A stretch of 15,518 nt of DNA, taken from Stomatobaculum sp. (lineage in GTDB: Bacteria; Bacillota_A; Clostridia; Lachnospirales; Lachnospiraceae). A program made the translations under genes and the position numbers. The notes under the pieces were generated by a model. That model searched no databases, was not told where the DNA came from, and was given only the letters and a program-made list of their open reading frames with translations. Positions 6,594 to 12,439 of the stretch are shown one piece after another. Location: assembly GCA_017449925.1 (NCBI GenBank), contig JAFSYO010000024.1, positions 1 to 15,518 of the forward strand. Direction: 5' to 3'. Every line of letters begins with the position of its first letter. Positions within the stretch are counted from its first letter, which is position 1.

Positions 6594-7952
6594 TCAGATC
6601 AGGCCCTGCACAAGGATCACGAGGATCAGCACCGGCAGGACGAACTGGAAGTAAGGCTTCAGCCACTTCGGCATTTTCAGGCCTTCGCCCTTATTGCACT
6701 CTTCCATATACTTGTCGAAGCCCCAGCCCCATTTGGTCACGCAGAACAGCAGGTAGATCATGGCGCCGATGGGCAGCAGGAGGTTCGACACGATGAAGTC
6801 CTCGGAATCCAGGATGTCCTTGCCCGGGAAGGGGTGGACGCCGCTCCATACGTTGTAGCCGAGGAGACAGGGCATACTGCAGATCAGCATGGCGATGCAG
6901 CAGATGACAGTGGCCTTTTTCCGGTCCCAGCCGAAGTTGTCGATGGCGGGAGAGACCAGGTTCTCAAAGACCGCGATGACAGTGGAGAAGCTGGCAAAGG
7001 TCATGAACATGAAGAACAGGGTTCCCCAGACACGTCCGCCGGCCATGTTGATGAACACGTGGGGCAGGGTGATGAAGATGAGGGACGGGCCCGCGTCCGG
7101 CTGCACATTGAAGCTGAAGCAGGCCGGAAAGATGATAAGACCGGATACGATAGCCACAAAGGTATCCAGAATGGTGATCCGGACTGCTTCGCCGGTCAGG
7201 GAGAACTCATCCGTCATGTAACTACCGAAGATCTGCATGGAGCCGATACCAAGGCTCAGCGTAAAGAAGGCCTGGTTCATGGCTGAAGTGATCACGGTGG
7301 AAAGTCCGACTTCCGCCGCCCTCTCCGCGCTGGGCAGCAGGTAGAACTTCAGTCCCTCTCCCGCGCCGGGCAGGATGAGGCTGTGCACAGCCAGGACCAC
7401 GATCAGTACCAGAAGAGCTGTCATCATGAACACAGTGATCTTTTCAATACCCTTCTGCAAGCCCAGGGAACACACCAGAAAGCCTCCCAGGACCACCACC
7501 ACCATGGCGAGGGTCATCTCCAGAGGATTAGCCAGCATGGCGCCGAACACGCCGCCTACTGCTTCCTCCTCCATACCGGTGAAGGTCCCCAGCAGGAACT
7601 TCACGAAATAAGAAACCATCCATCCCGCAACGGTCGTGTAATACATCATCAGCAGGAAGCAGCCGAAAATGCAGACCCAGCCGTGGATATGCCAGAACGA
7701 GCCCTTTGGTTCCAGTGTCTTGAAGGCTTTTACCACGCTCAGCTTACTGCCGCGGCCCACCGCAAGCTCCATGGTGAAGACCGGGATACCCATGATCAGC
7801 AGGAACAGCAGGTAGAACAGTACGAAGATCCCGCCGCCGTTCGCGCCGCAAAGGTACGGGAACTTCCAGACATTCCCGATTCCGATGGCGCATCCTGCGC
7901 TCACCAGAATAAAACCAATTCTTGATGCAAAACTCTCTCTTTTCATAATCAT
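6594..7952 (-). CDS. Neurotransmitter:sodium symporter (NSS/SNF) family amino-acid transporter
   Basis: This 452-residue integral membrane protein follows the LeuT fold. TM1 has the signature IGIGNVWKFPYLCGANGGG (about 22-40), and TM6 contains SAMNQAFFTLSLGIG, both lining the substrate and sodium sites. Bacterial members such as LeuT, MhsT and Tyt1 import hydrophobic or aromatic amino acids with Na+. The length and single C-terminal hydrophobic segment (PVLILVILVQGLI) fit the 11-helix form like Tyt1. Start is ambiguous: AGGGG lies 3 bases before the ATG at 7952 and 9 bases before the in-frame ATG at 7946, so translation may begin two codons later. The gene is alone on its strand and faces away from tRNA-Trp. 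An aromatic amino acid is a plausible but unproven substrate. Confidence 0.93.
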   Translation of the reverse strand: MIMKRESFASRIGFILVSAGCAIGIGNVWKFPYLCGANGGGIFVLFYLLFLLIMGIPVFTMELAVGRGSKLSVVKAFKTLEPKGSFWHIHGWVCIFGCFLLMMYYTTVAGWMVSYFVKFLLGTFTGMEEEAVGGVFGAMLANPLEMTLAMVVVVLGGFLVCSLGLQKGIEKITVFMMTALLVLIVVLAVHSLILPGAGEGLKFYLLPSAERAAEVGLSTVITSAMNQAFFTLSLGIGSMQIFGSYMTDEFSLTGEAVRITILDTFVAIVSGLIIFPACFSFNVQPDAGPSLIFITLPHVFINMAGGRVWGTLFFMFMTFASFSTVIAVFENLVSPAIDNFGWDRKKATVICCIAMLICSMPCLLGYNVWSGVHPFPGKDILDSEDFIVSNLLLPIGAMIYLLFCVTKWGWGFDKYMEECNKGEGLKMPKWLKPYFQFVLPVLILVILVQGLI

Positions 7953-8016
7953 TTTCCCCTGTTAGATTCTGAATCAGCGCCGTGCAGCCGAATCTCCGCG
8001 CCGCTGTCAATTCAAC

Positions 8017-8045
8017 AGTATAGCACAAAATTCCTCGCTTGACAT
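8017..8045 (-). promoter_or_regulatory. Promoter of the NSS transporter gene
   Basis: On the minus strand an extended -10 TGCTATACT (8025-8017) lies 17 bases from ATGTCA (8045-8040, 4 of 6 matches to TTGACA). The predicted leader is about 60 bases. The -35 falls inside the first copy of the tandem repeat that holds the tRNA-Trp promoter, so the two divergent promoters share DNA. Confidence 0.6.
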
Positions 8046-8076
8046 CAGAACATGAAGCTTGACATCAGAACATGAA
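8037..8076 (+). repeat. Perfect tandem duplication, 2 x 20 bp, upstream of tRNA-Trp
   Basis: Bases 8037-8056 and 8057-8076 are identical and directly adjacent. Each unit begins GCTTGACATC and ends AGAACATGAA, so each carries a consensus -35 TTGACA (8039-8044 and 8059-8064). Only the second is at the right distance from a -10. The first falls within the divergent symporter promoter. Confidence 0.95.
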
Positions 8077-8087
8077 AATGGTATATT
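8059..8087 (+). promoter_or_regulatory. tRNA-Trp promoter
   Basis: Consensus TTGACA (8059-8064) and TATATT (8082-8087) are separated by exactly 17 bases. Transcription would start near 8094, about 27 bases before the mature tRNA. Confidence 0.85.
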
Positions 8088-8120
8088 AGCTCACGTGGCA
8101 GCCCGCAGAAGGATGCTTAC

Positions 8121-8191
8121 AGGGGAATAGTTCAGTGGTAGAACGGCGGTCTCCAAAACCGTTAACGGGGGTTCGAGTCCCTCTTCCCCTG
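8121..8191 (+). tRNA. trnW: tRNA-Trp (anticodon CCA)
   Basis: A full cloverleaf can be drawn: acceptor AGGGGAA/TTCCCCT (8121-8127 with 8184-8190), D stem GTTC/GAAC, anticodon stem GCGGT/ACCGT enclosing CTCCAAA with anticodon CCA, a 5-base variable loop, and a T arm with TTCGAGT. The discriminator is G8191. The 3' CCA is not encoded (CTC follows), so a CCA-adding enzyme is needed. A run of seven T follows closely (about 8195-8201). Confidence 0.95.
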
Positions 8192-8235
8192 CTCTTTTTT
8201 TGCCGTTTTTCAATATTCTGAAAAACATGAACGGA

Positions 8236-8271
8236 AACAGGATGGCAAGTATGACTGCCATCCTGTTTTTT
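8236..8271 (+). terminator. Intrinsic terminator downstream of tRNA-Trp
   Basis: AACAGGATGGCA (8236-8247) and TGCCATCCTGTT (8256-8267) form a perfect 12-bp stem with an 8-base loop and end in a T-run (TTTTTT, 8266-8271). The flanking A-rich side gives only a weak T-tract (TGTTTCC) for the convergent minus-strand operon, but the hairpin may serve both. Confidence 0.88.
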
Positions 8272-8282
8272 ACTCAAATATT

Positions 8283-8304
8283 CTGAACAGACCCGTATGT
8301 TCAG
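8283..8304. other. Inverted repeat CTGAACA-N8-TGTTCAG
   Basis: CTGAACA (8283-8289) and TGTTCAG (8298-8304) form a perfect 7-bp dyad with an 8-base spacer. It overlaps the stop codon of the minus-strand membrane-protein gene. The element may be an operator or part of the transcript end; its role is not clear. Confidence 0.4.
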
Positions 8305-8768
8305 TAGATATCCAATCCCGCTTTTTCTGCTTCTCTTCTCACAATGTCGACGTTTAGGAAGAAAAACATACTGAACAGCAGGCTGGCGACATCCATCCGT
8401 GTCTGCTGCCACCCCTCCCTTTGAAGCAGGGAGAACCCTATTTCCACTGCACGAAGTATCACCATCAGCAGGGAAATATACCACACCGGCAGGATCAGTT
8501 CCGGCTTATCGAATACTTTCCTCGCCAGGATCCCTTCCAGCAGCGTCGCTATCCCGCCCAGAAGACTTGTAATAAAATCCCCCATACAGACATATGGCAC
8601 CCAGGAAGCTCCGCTTACCGCATTTTCATCCAGCGTCGAGTACGTCTGCATTTCTGCTGTTCCCAGCAGCACAAGAAGGAGGATTGCAAAGAGAATCGTT
8701 CCGATACCTGTTATGATCATCAGAGTGGAACCGATCCTCATCAGCCTCCTGTTGATCTTTTTACCCAT
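8301..8768 (-). CDS. Small four-helix membrane protein, function unknown
   Basis: This 155-residue protein is predicted to cross the membrane about four times. Hydrophobic segments lie at residues 14-37, roughly 60-80, 92-113 and 125-140, with a polar loop (TYSTLDENAVSG) between the first two. The N-terminus is basic (MGKKINRRLMR), which suggests it faces the cytoplasm. I do not recognise a family. AGGAG lies 8 bases before the ATG. It begins 18 bases after the stop of the RlmD-type gene and is the last gene of the partner-switch operon. Its base composition looks lower in GC than region 1. It may act with the membrane fusion protein upstream or simply be a passenger. Confidence 0.8.
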   Translation of the reverse strand: MGKKINRRLMRIGSTLMIITGIGTILFAILLLVLLGTAEMQTYSTLDENAVSGASWVPYVCMGDFITSLLGGIATLLEGILARKVFDKPELILPVWYISLLMVILRAVEIGFSLLQREGWQQTRMDVASLLFSMFFFLNVDIVRREAEKAGLDIY

Positions 8769-8786
8769 ATCTCAGGCTCCTGTTTT

Positions 8787-9986
8787 TTATAAAGGTTTCA
8801 GCAGAGCGACCGTCTCGATATGTTCTGTCAGCGGGAAATTGTCGAAGGGCCAGGCCTCCTCCATCCGGAAGTTGTACCTGCGGAAAATGTCCACGTCCCG
8901 GGCAAGGGTCTCCGGATTGCAGGATACATAGACCACTCTCTCCGGTTTCGCGCTGCAGACGCTTTTGATGAACTCCGGTGTGCTGCCAGTCCTGGGCGGA
9001 TCCATCAGGACCACGTCCGGCTGCACGCCTTCCTCTGCCAGGTCCTCCAGAAACACACCTGCGTCATTGGCGTAAAAGCTGATATTCCGAATGCCGTTGG
9101 CTTTCGCGTTCGCCTCTGCGTCCTTCACCGCCTCCGGGTTCAGCTCCACGCCGATCACCTCCCGGGCGTCCTTTGCGGCGATCATCCCTATGGTGCCTAC
9201 GCCGCAGTAAGCGTCCAACACCAGTTCCTTCCCTGTAAGGGATGCCAGGCCGATCGCCTTTTCGTAGATTTTTTCCGTCTGCGCCGGATTCACCTGATAG
9301 AAAGAACCGGAGGATATGCGGAACCGGAGCCCGCAGAGCTCATCCTCTATGAAGCCCTTCCCGAACAGAACTTTTTCTCTGTTCCCGAGCACCATGCTGG
9401 TGCGCAGACTGTTGATGTTCTGGATCACGGTGGTGATCTCAGGGCACTTCTCCCGCAGTACCCGCACGAAGTTCCTGCTGCCCGGGAATACAGGGGATGC
9501 CGTCACCAGGATCACCATCACCTGTCCCGTCTTTTTAGCTGTCCGAACCATCACATGGCGCAGCAGACCGAATCCGCTGTCCTCGTCAAAAGCTTTGATC
9601 TTAAAAGAAACGCAGAGGTCGCGGATCACGTGGATAATGCGGTCCGCCCTCTCGTCCTGGATCAGGCAGTGGTCGATGTTCACCACCCGGTGGCTGTTCT
9701 TTTCGTATGCTCCGGCGATCAGTTTTCCGTTCCGGAAGCCGAAGGATGCCGTCACCTTGTTGCGGTAATAGTGCGGCTGTTCCGCCCCGGTGATGGGATG
9801 GACTGTCCCCTTTCCGGAAAGGAGCTTTTTTACCGCCTGTTCCTTTCGTTTCAGCTGCTCGGGATATTCCATTCCGCTGTAGACGCAGCCGCCGCATTTC
9901 TTTTTATACGGGCAGCCGGCCTTTTTCTCTTCCGCGGCATTTTTCTGCGCCGCAGCTTTTTTGTCTTCAAATCTCTCTGCTTTCAT
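8787..9986 (-). CDS. rlmD: 23S rRNA (uracil-5-)-methyltransferase, RlmD/RumA family
   Basis: This protein of about 399 residues uses SAM to make 5-methyluridine in 23S rRNA. The N-terminal CPYKKKCGGC cysteines (about 25, 31, 34) with a later DHC (about 107) form the 4Fe-4S site. The Rossmann SAM motif is VLDAYCGVGTIG (about 256-267), followed by VLMDPPRTG and the catalytic Cys in VYVSCNPETLARD (about 356). The TRAM domain of E. coli RumA is absent and replaced by a Lys/Ala-rich tail, as in many shorter Firmicute homologues (B. subtilis RlmCD keeps TRAM). Whether it modifies U1939, U747 or both cannot be told. ATG at 9986 is preferred over the TTG at 9992 because ACAGG lies 6 bases upstream. 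Only 2 bases separate it from the stop of the transporter-fusion gene, so the two are co-transcribed. Confidence 0.92.
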   Translation of the reverse strand: MKAERFEDKKAAAQKNAAEEKKAGCPYKKKCGGCVYSGMEYPEQLKRKEQAVKKLLSGKGTVHPITGAEQPHYYRNKVTASFGFRNGKLIAGAYEKNSHRVVNIDHCLIQDERADRIIHVIRDLCVSFKIKAFDEDSGFGLLRHVMVRTAKKTGQVMVILVTASPVFPGSRNFVRVLREKCPEITTVIQNINSLRTSMVLGNREKVLFGKGFIEDELCGLRFRISSGSFYQVNPAQTEKIYEKAIGLASLTGKELVLDAYCGVGTIGMIAAKDAREVIGVELNPEAVKDAEANAKANGIRNISFYANDAGVFLEDLAEEGVQPDVVLMDPPRTGSTPEFIKSVCSAKPERVVYVSCNPETLARDVDIFRRYNFRMEEAWPFDNFPLTEHIETVALLKPL

Positions 9987-9988
9987 GA

Positions 9989-11593
9989 TCAACCTGTCTT
10001 CCGCTTATTTTCTTTCAGCAGGAACCGGTCCCGGACACTTCCCATCTCCGCAGTCGTGATGATGTCGCCCTGGACGTTCATAATATTCAGAATGCCGCCA
10101 AAAAACACTTCACAGAAAATGGCGATCGGGATGAGTTCAATATGTTCAACATAATGAAGAATGATCAGCATGGCGATTAGAAAAGAGCCGGGCTGATTCG
10201 GCGCGCCGAGGGACAGAAAGAATACAAGTGTCGCTATACCCAGTACATCGATGACAGTCGCATTCGGATTGCTCATGAATACAAGGATCAGAGCGACCAG
10301 AGTAATAAAATAACAGTTCCCGTCCAGATTGATCTGTGCCAGGACCGGCAGATTCTTGTCAAGTTCACCGCGGTCCATATTATAGACTCTTGCGCAGTAT
10401 CTGATATTGTACGGAACCGCGTCGATCGCTGAACCGATCTTGAAATTTTCCATCAGCAAAGGCCCCATTTTTTTCAGGAACGGCATCACCTTTATACCGC
10501 ATCTTCTGAGCCTGATCACATAAAAAGCCAGAAGCACCGCTGCGCTCATTATAACGAGCAGGATCAGTTCGGCAAGATATTTAAAAGCTTCGAAACCATA
10601 TCTGAGCAGTACGTCTGCGATCGCGGCAAAAATGAAGAACGGGAGCGGGATCATCACAATGCTGAGCATTCTTGAAAACAAAGCAAAGCCTGCATCCACC
10701 GCGCCCTTCAGATTGTCGAAATACTTCCCCACCGAGCAGAAGGCGTAGGTGACCATAGCGGCAACAATAATGATCGGGAACGGTGACAAAGTCTGCAGCG
10801 GTGTAAAAATATCCGACGGGATAAGCTCTGTAATGAAGGTCCTGAGTGAAAAGCCCATCTGCATAGTCATATCATCAAACAGCGGTATCTCCCGGCCGGA
10901 GGCAAGCAAAGCGACCATACGGCTCGTTGCAATGGCGAGCAGCACGGAGATCCCCGAGGAGACGAAAACACGTTTCTGCATGATCCTTACACTGGAATGC
11001 AGATCTGAAATGATATATGTATCTGTCAGGTTCTTAAGCAGCGACAAGAAGGTGACCGGAGCACCTACCATCAGCATCGCGTTGCCAAACAATTCCTCAA
11101 GAGGAGAAATGAGTTCTGTCAGCAAATACTGTCGTTCAGCCTCTCCTGTCAGCGCCTGCAGGGGTAAATACGCTGCGATCGCCAACAGCACCCCGACTGC
11201 GCAGGGCAGCAGAGACCTGAAATAACTGTTCCTGACCGTGATGACGATCTTATTGTATCCGGCGCGGTAACTGTAGTCTATTTTTTCGGCGTATGCCTTC
11301 AGGATCTTGCTCTCAAGGGAAAAGCCGGCTGCGCTGCCGCCCTCAGGATCATATCTTTTTCCGTTAAAACTGATCCTGATGGAAACATAGCCCCCCTTAT
11401 TGCTCCCCTGGACACGGACCGGCGGATCGTTCTTTTTTCTCTGTTCGAAAATGTTCATGCAGAGAGCTTCAAAGATAAGCATGGTCTCCGACTGCATCGT
11501 GTCAGCCACTTTGCTCCTTGCGAGAAGTTTTTCCACTTCTCCGGCAGCCGTTTTATAGCCTTCCGTAAAGCTTTTCATTTCTATTGCTTCCAC
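9989..11593 (-). CDS. Degenerate GHKL (HATPase)-SDF/Glt-type symporter fusion
   Basis: This 534-residue protein has two parts. Residues 1-122 align by eye with RsbW/SpoIIAB-like GHKL ATPases: FEALCMNIFEQ (N-box, Asn47), SIRISFNGKRYDPE (G1-box), and SLESKILKAYAEKIDYSYRAGYNKIVI (G2-box and last strands). Residues 127-515 are a sodium:dicarboxylate/amino-acid symporter fold with about eight helices, INLDGN (421-426, like the NMDGT motif), GAPNQPGS (463-470, HP2-like) and NVQGD (506-510, TM8). Normal Glt proteins are about 400-430 residues with no such N-terminal domain. Key ATP-binding and substrate residues are changed (see findings). The start is GTG at 11593 (AGAAGGG about 9 bases upstream) or ATG at 11578 (GGAAG 8 bases upstream). 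It lies 29 bp after the STAS gene. It is probably a regulated transporter or a membrane sensor; function inferred. Confidence 0.88.
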   Translation of the reverse strand: MEAIEMKSFTEGYKTAAGEVEKLLARSKVADTMQSETMLIFEALCMNIFEQRKKNDPPVRVQGSNKGGYVSIRISFNGKRYDPEGGSAAGFSLESKILKAYAEKIDYSYRAGYNKIVITVRNSYFRSLLPCAVGVLLAIAAYLPLQALTGEAERQYLLTELISPLEELFGNAMLMVGAPVTFLSLLKNLTDTYIISDLHSSVRIMQKRVFVSSGISVLLAIATSRMVALLASGREIPLFDDMTMQMGFSLRTFITELIPSDIFTPLQTLSPFPIIIVAAMVTYAFCSVGKYFDNLKGAVDAGFALFSRMLSIVMIPLPFFIFAAIADVLLRYGFEAFKYLAELILLVIMSAAVLLAFYVIRLRRCGIKVMPFLKKMGPLLMENFKIGSAIDAVPYNIRYCARVYNMDRGELDKNLPVLAQINLDGNCYFITLVALILVFMSNPNATVIDVLGIATLVFFLSLGAPNQPGSFLIAMLIILHYVEHIELIPIAIFCEVFFGGILNIMNVQGDIITTAEMGSVRDRFLLKENKRKTG

Positions 11594-11622
11594 GGTCGTT
11601 ATCCCTTCTGTTGTTCAGAATG

Positions 11623-11922
11623 TTAATTGATCGTAAGTATGCTTGAAAGTCCGGTGATATCAAGGACCTCCATAATGTTTCTGTTTACATTGATTAGCTC
11701 CATAGTTCCGTCTTTGTCCTCCATCGCCTGCTGTGCCGCCAGAAGGACCCGCAGTCCTGCAGATGAGATATAGACAAGCTTTCCGAAATCAAAAGTAATA
11801 TCGGTGACGTCATTAATATATGACTGCAGCACTTCATCGAACTCCGGCGCAGTAATGGCGTCCAGGCGGTCCACAGGGGCAATCGTAAGCTCCGTCCCGT
11901 TAAGTGTTCTGATGATCTCCAT
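11623..11922 (-). CDS. STAS-domain anti-sigma-factor antagonist-like protein
   Basis: This 99-residue protein is a single STAS domain of RsbV/SpoIIAA size. It shows RLDAITAPEFDEVL, the DFGKLVYISSAGLRVLLAAQQ loop and helix, and a C-terminal ILDITGLSSILTI. The phosphorylated Ser of SpoIIAA (Ser58, two residues before the Gly) corresponds to Ser54 here, so the protein can in principle be phosphorylated by the adjacent RsbW-like kinase. It starts one base after that kinase's stop codon, with GGGAGGA as ribosome site inside the kinase's last codons, so translation is probably coupled. Known relatives relieve inhibition of a sigma factor by binding the kinase; no sigma gene is present here, and the next gene carries a GHKL-like domain that is the obvious binding candidate. 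Confidence 0.93.
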   Translation of the reverse strand: MEIIRTLNGTELTIAPVDRLDAITAPEFDEVLQSYINDVTDITFDFGKLVYISSAGLRVLLAAQQAMEDKDGTMELINVNRNIMEVLDITGLSSILTIN

Positions 11923-11923
11923 A

Positions 11924-12364
11924 TTATAATCCTCCCTGCAAATATTTCTTCAGTTTCAGAATATTTTTACCGTCTTTATATTCATAGACAATATCGTCCA
12001 TGATCTGTTTCGTCATAAAAATTCCCAGCCCGCCGATCTTTCTCTTTCTCGCCGGAAGACTGATGTCAGGATCCTCTTTGGCCAGCGGATCATATGGCAC
12101 GCCCCAGTCCGTAAAAGTAAAAACAACTGCGAGCGGATTGTCTTCAGCTTCTACAAGAATGACCGCTCTTCCGCCTTCCGGGCCGTAGGAATACCTGGCG
12201 ATATTGGTAAATATCTCTTCGACAGCCACAATGATCTTCATCATCAGATTCATGGGGCAGCCGGCGTCCTCCAGCTGCTTTTCCACAAAGGCCTGCACCT
12301 CCGGCAGGCGTTCCACCGCAGCTTCGATATCCAACTTCATTCCGCTCATCTTCTTTTCATCCAT
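11924..12364 (-). CDS. RsbW/SpoIIAB-like serine kinase (GHKL ATP-binding protein)
   Basis: This 146-residue cytoplasmic protein has the full motif set of anti-sigma-type GHKL kinases. The N-box is VAVEEIFTNIARYSYG with Glu50 and Asn54, the G1-box FTDWGVPYDP with Asp86 and Gly88, the G2-box KIGGLGIFMTKQIMD (about 109-123), and the closing YEYKDGKNILKL strand. Members bind ATP and phosphorylate a STAS partner, encoded here immediately downstream. The ATP-site residues look intact, in contrast to the GHKL-like domain fused to the transporter two genes later. It is the first gene of the operon, with a promoter 24-40 bases upstream. The ribosome site before the ATG at 12364 is weak. An internal ATG at 12340 with GAGCGGA is a possible but less likely start. 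Confidence 0.92.
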   Translation of the reverse strand: MDEKKMSGMKLDIEAAVERLPEVQAFVEKQLEDAGCPMNLMMKIIVAVEEIFTNIARYSYGPEGGRAVILVEAEDNPLAVVFTFTDWGVPYDPLAKEDPDISLPARKRKIGGLGIFMTKQIMDDIVYEYKDGKNILKLKKYLQGGL

Positions 12365-12394
12365 ATTTATTTCATTCGCGGTTACCTGAATCTG

Positions 12395-12420
12395 ATTATA
12401 ACATTTCCCGATGCTTTCAT
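12395..12420 (-). promoter_or_regulatory. Promoter of the partner-switch operon
   Basis: On the minus strand TGTTATAAT (12403-12395) is a perfect extended -10. The -35 region (about 12420) is weak. Transcription would start near 12388, about 24 bases before the kinase ATG. No intrinsic terminator is visible after the upstream aminopeptidase gene, so read-through from it is also possible. Confidence 0.65.
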
Positions 12421-12439
12421 ACAGACTTCCATGATATCT

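Noticed and set aside
7953..8020. Possible T-box or riboswitch leader for the symporter beside tRNA-Trp
   Set aside because: The predicted leader is only about 60 bases and has no specifier loop, T-box sequence or terminator/antiterminator pair.
8039..8067. A second tRNA-Trp promoter using the first TTGACA copy
   Set aside because: The expected -10 position (8062-8067) reads ACATCA, which is not a usable -10.
8037..8076. CRISPR-like repeats
   Set aside because: There are only two units, directly abutting with no spacer, and no cas genes.
8086..8484. 132-codon minus-strand ORF containing RGRGTRTPVNGFGDRRSTTE
   Set aside because: It is antisense to tRNA-Trp and its terminator and overlaps the end of a real gene in another frame.
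8820..10154. 444-codon plus-strand ORF
   Set aside because: Mirror of the rlmD gene; no recognisable domain and rich in His, Arg and Leu.
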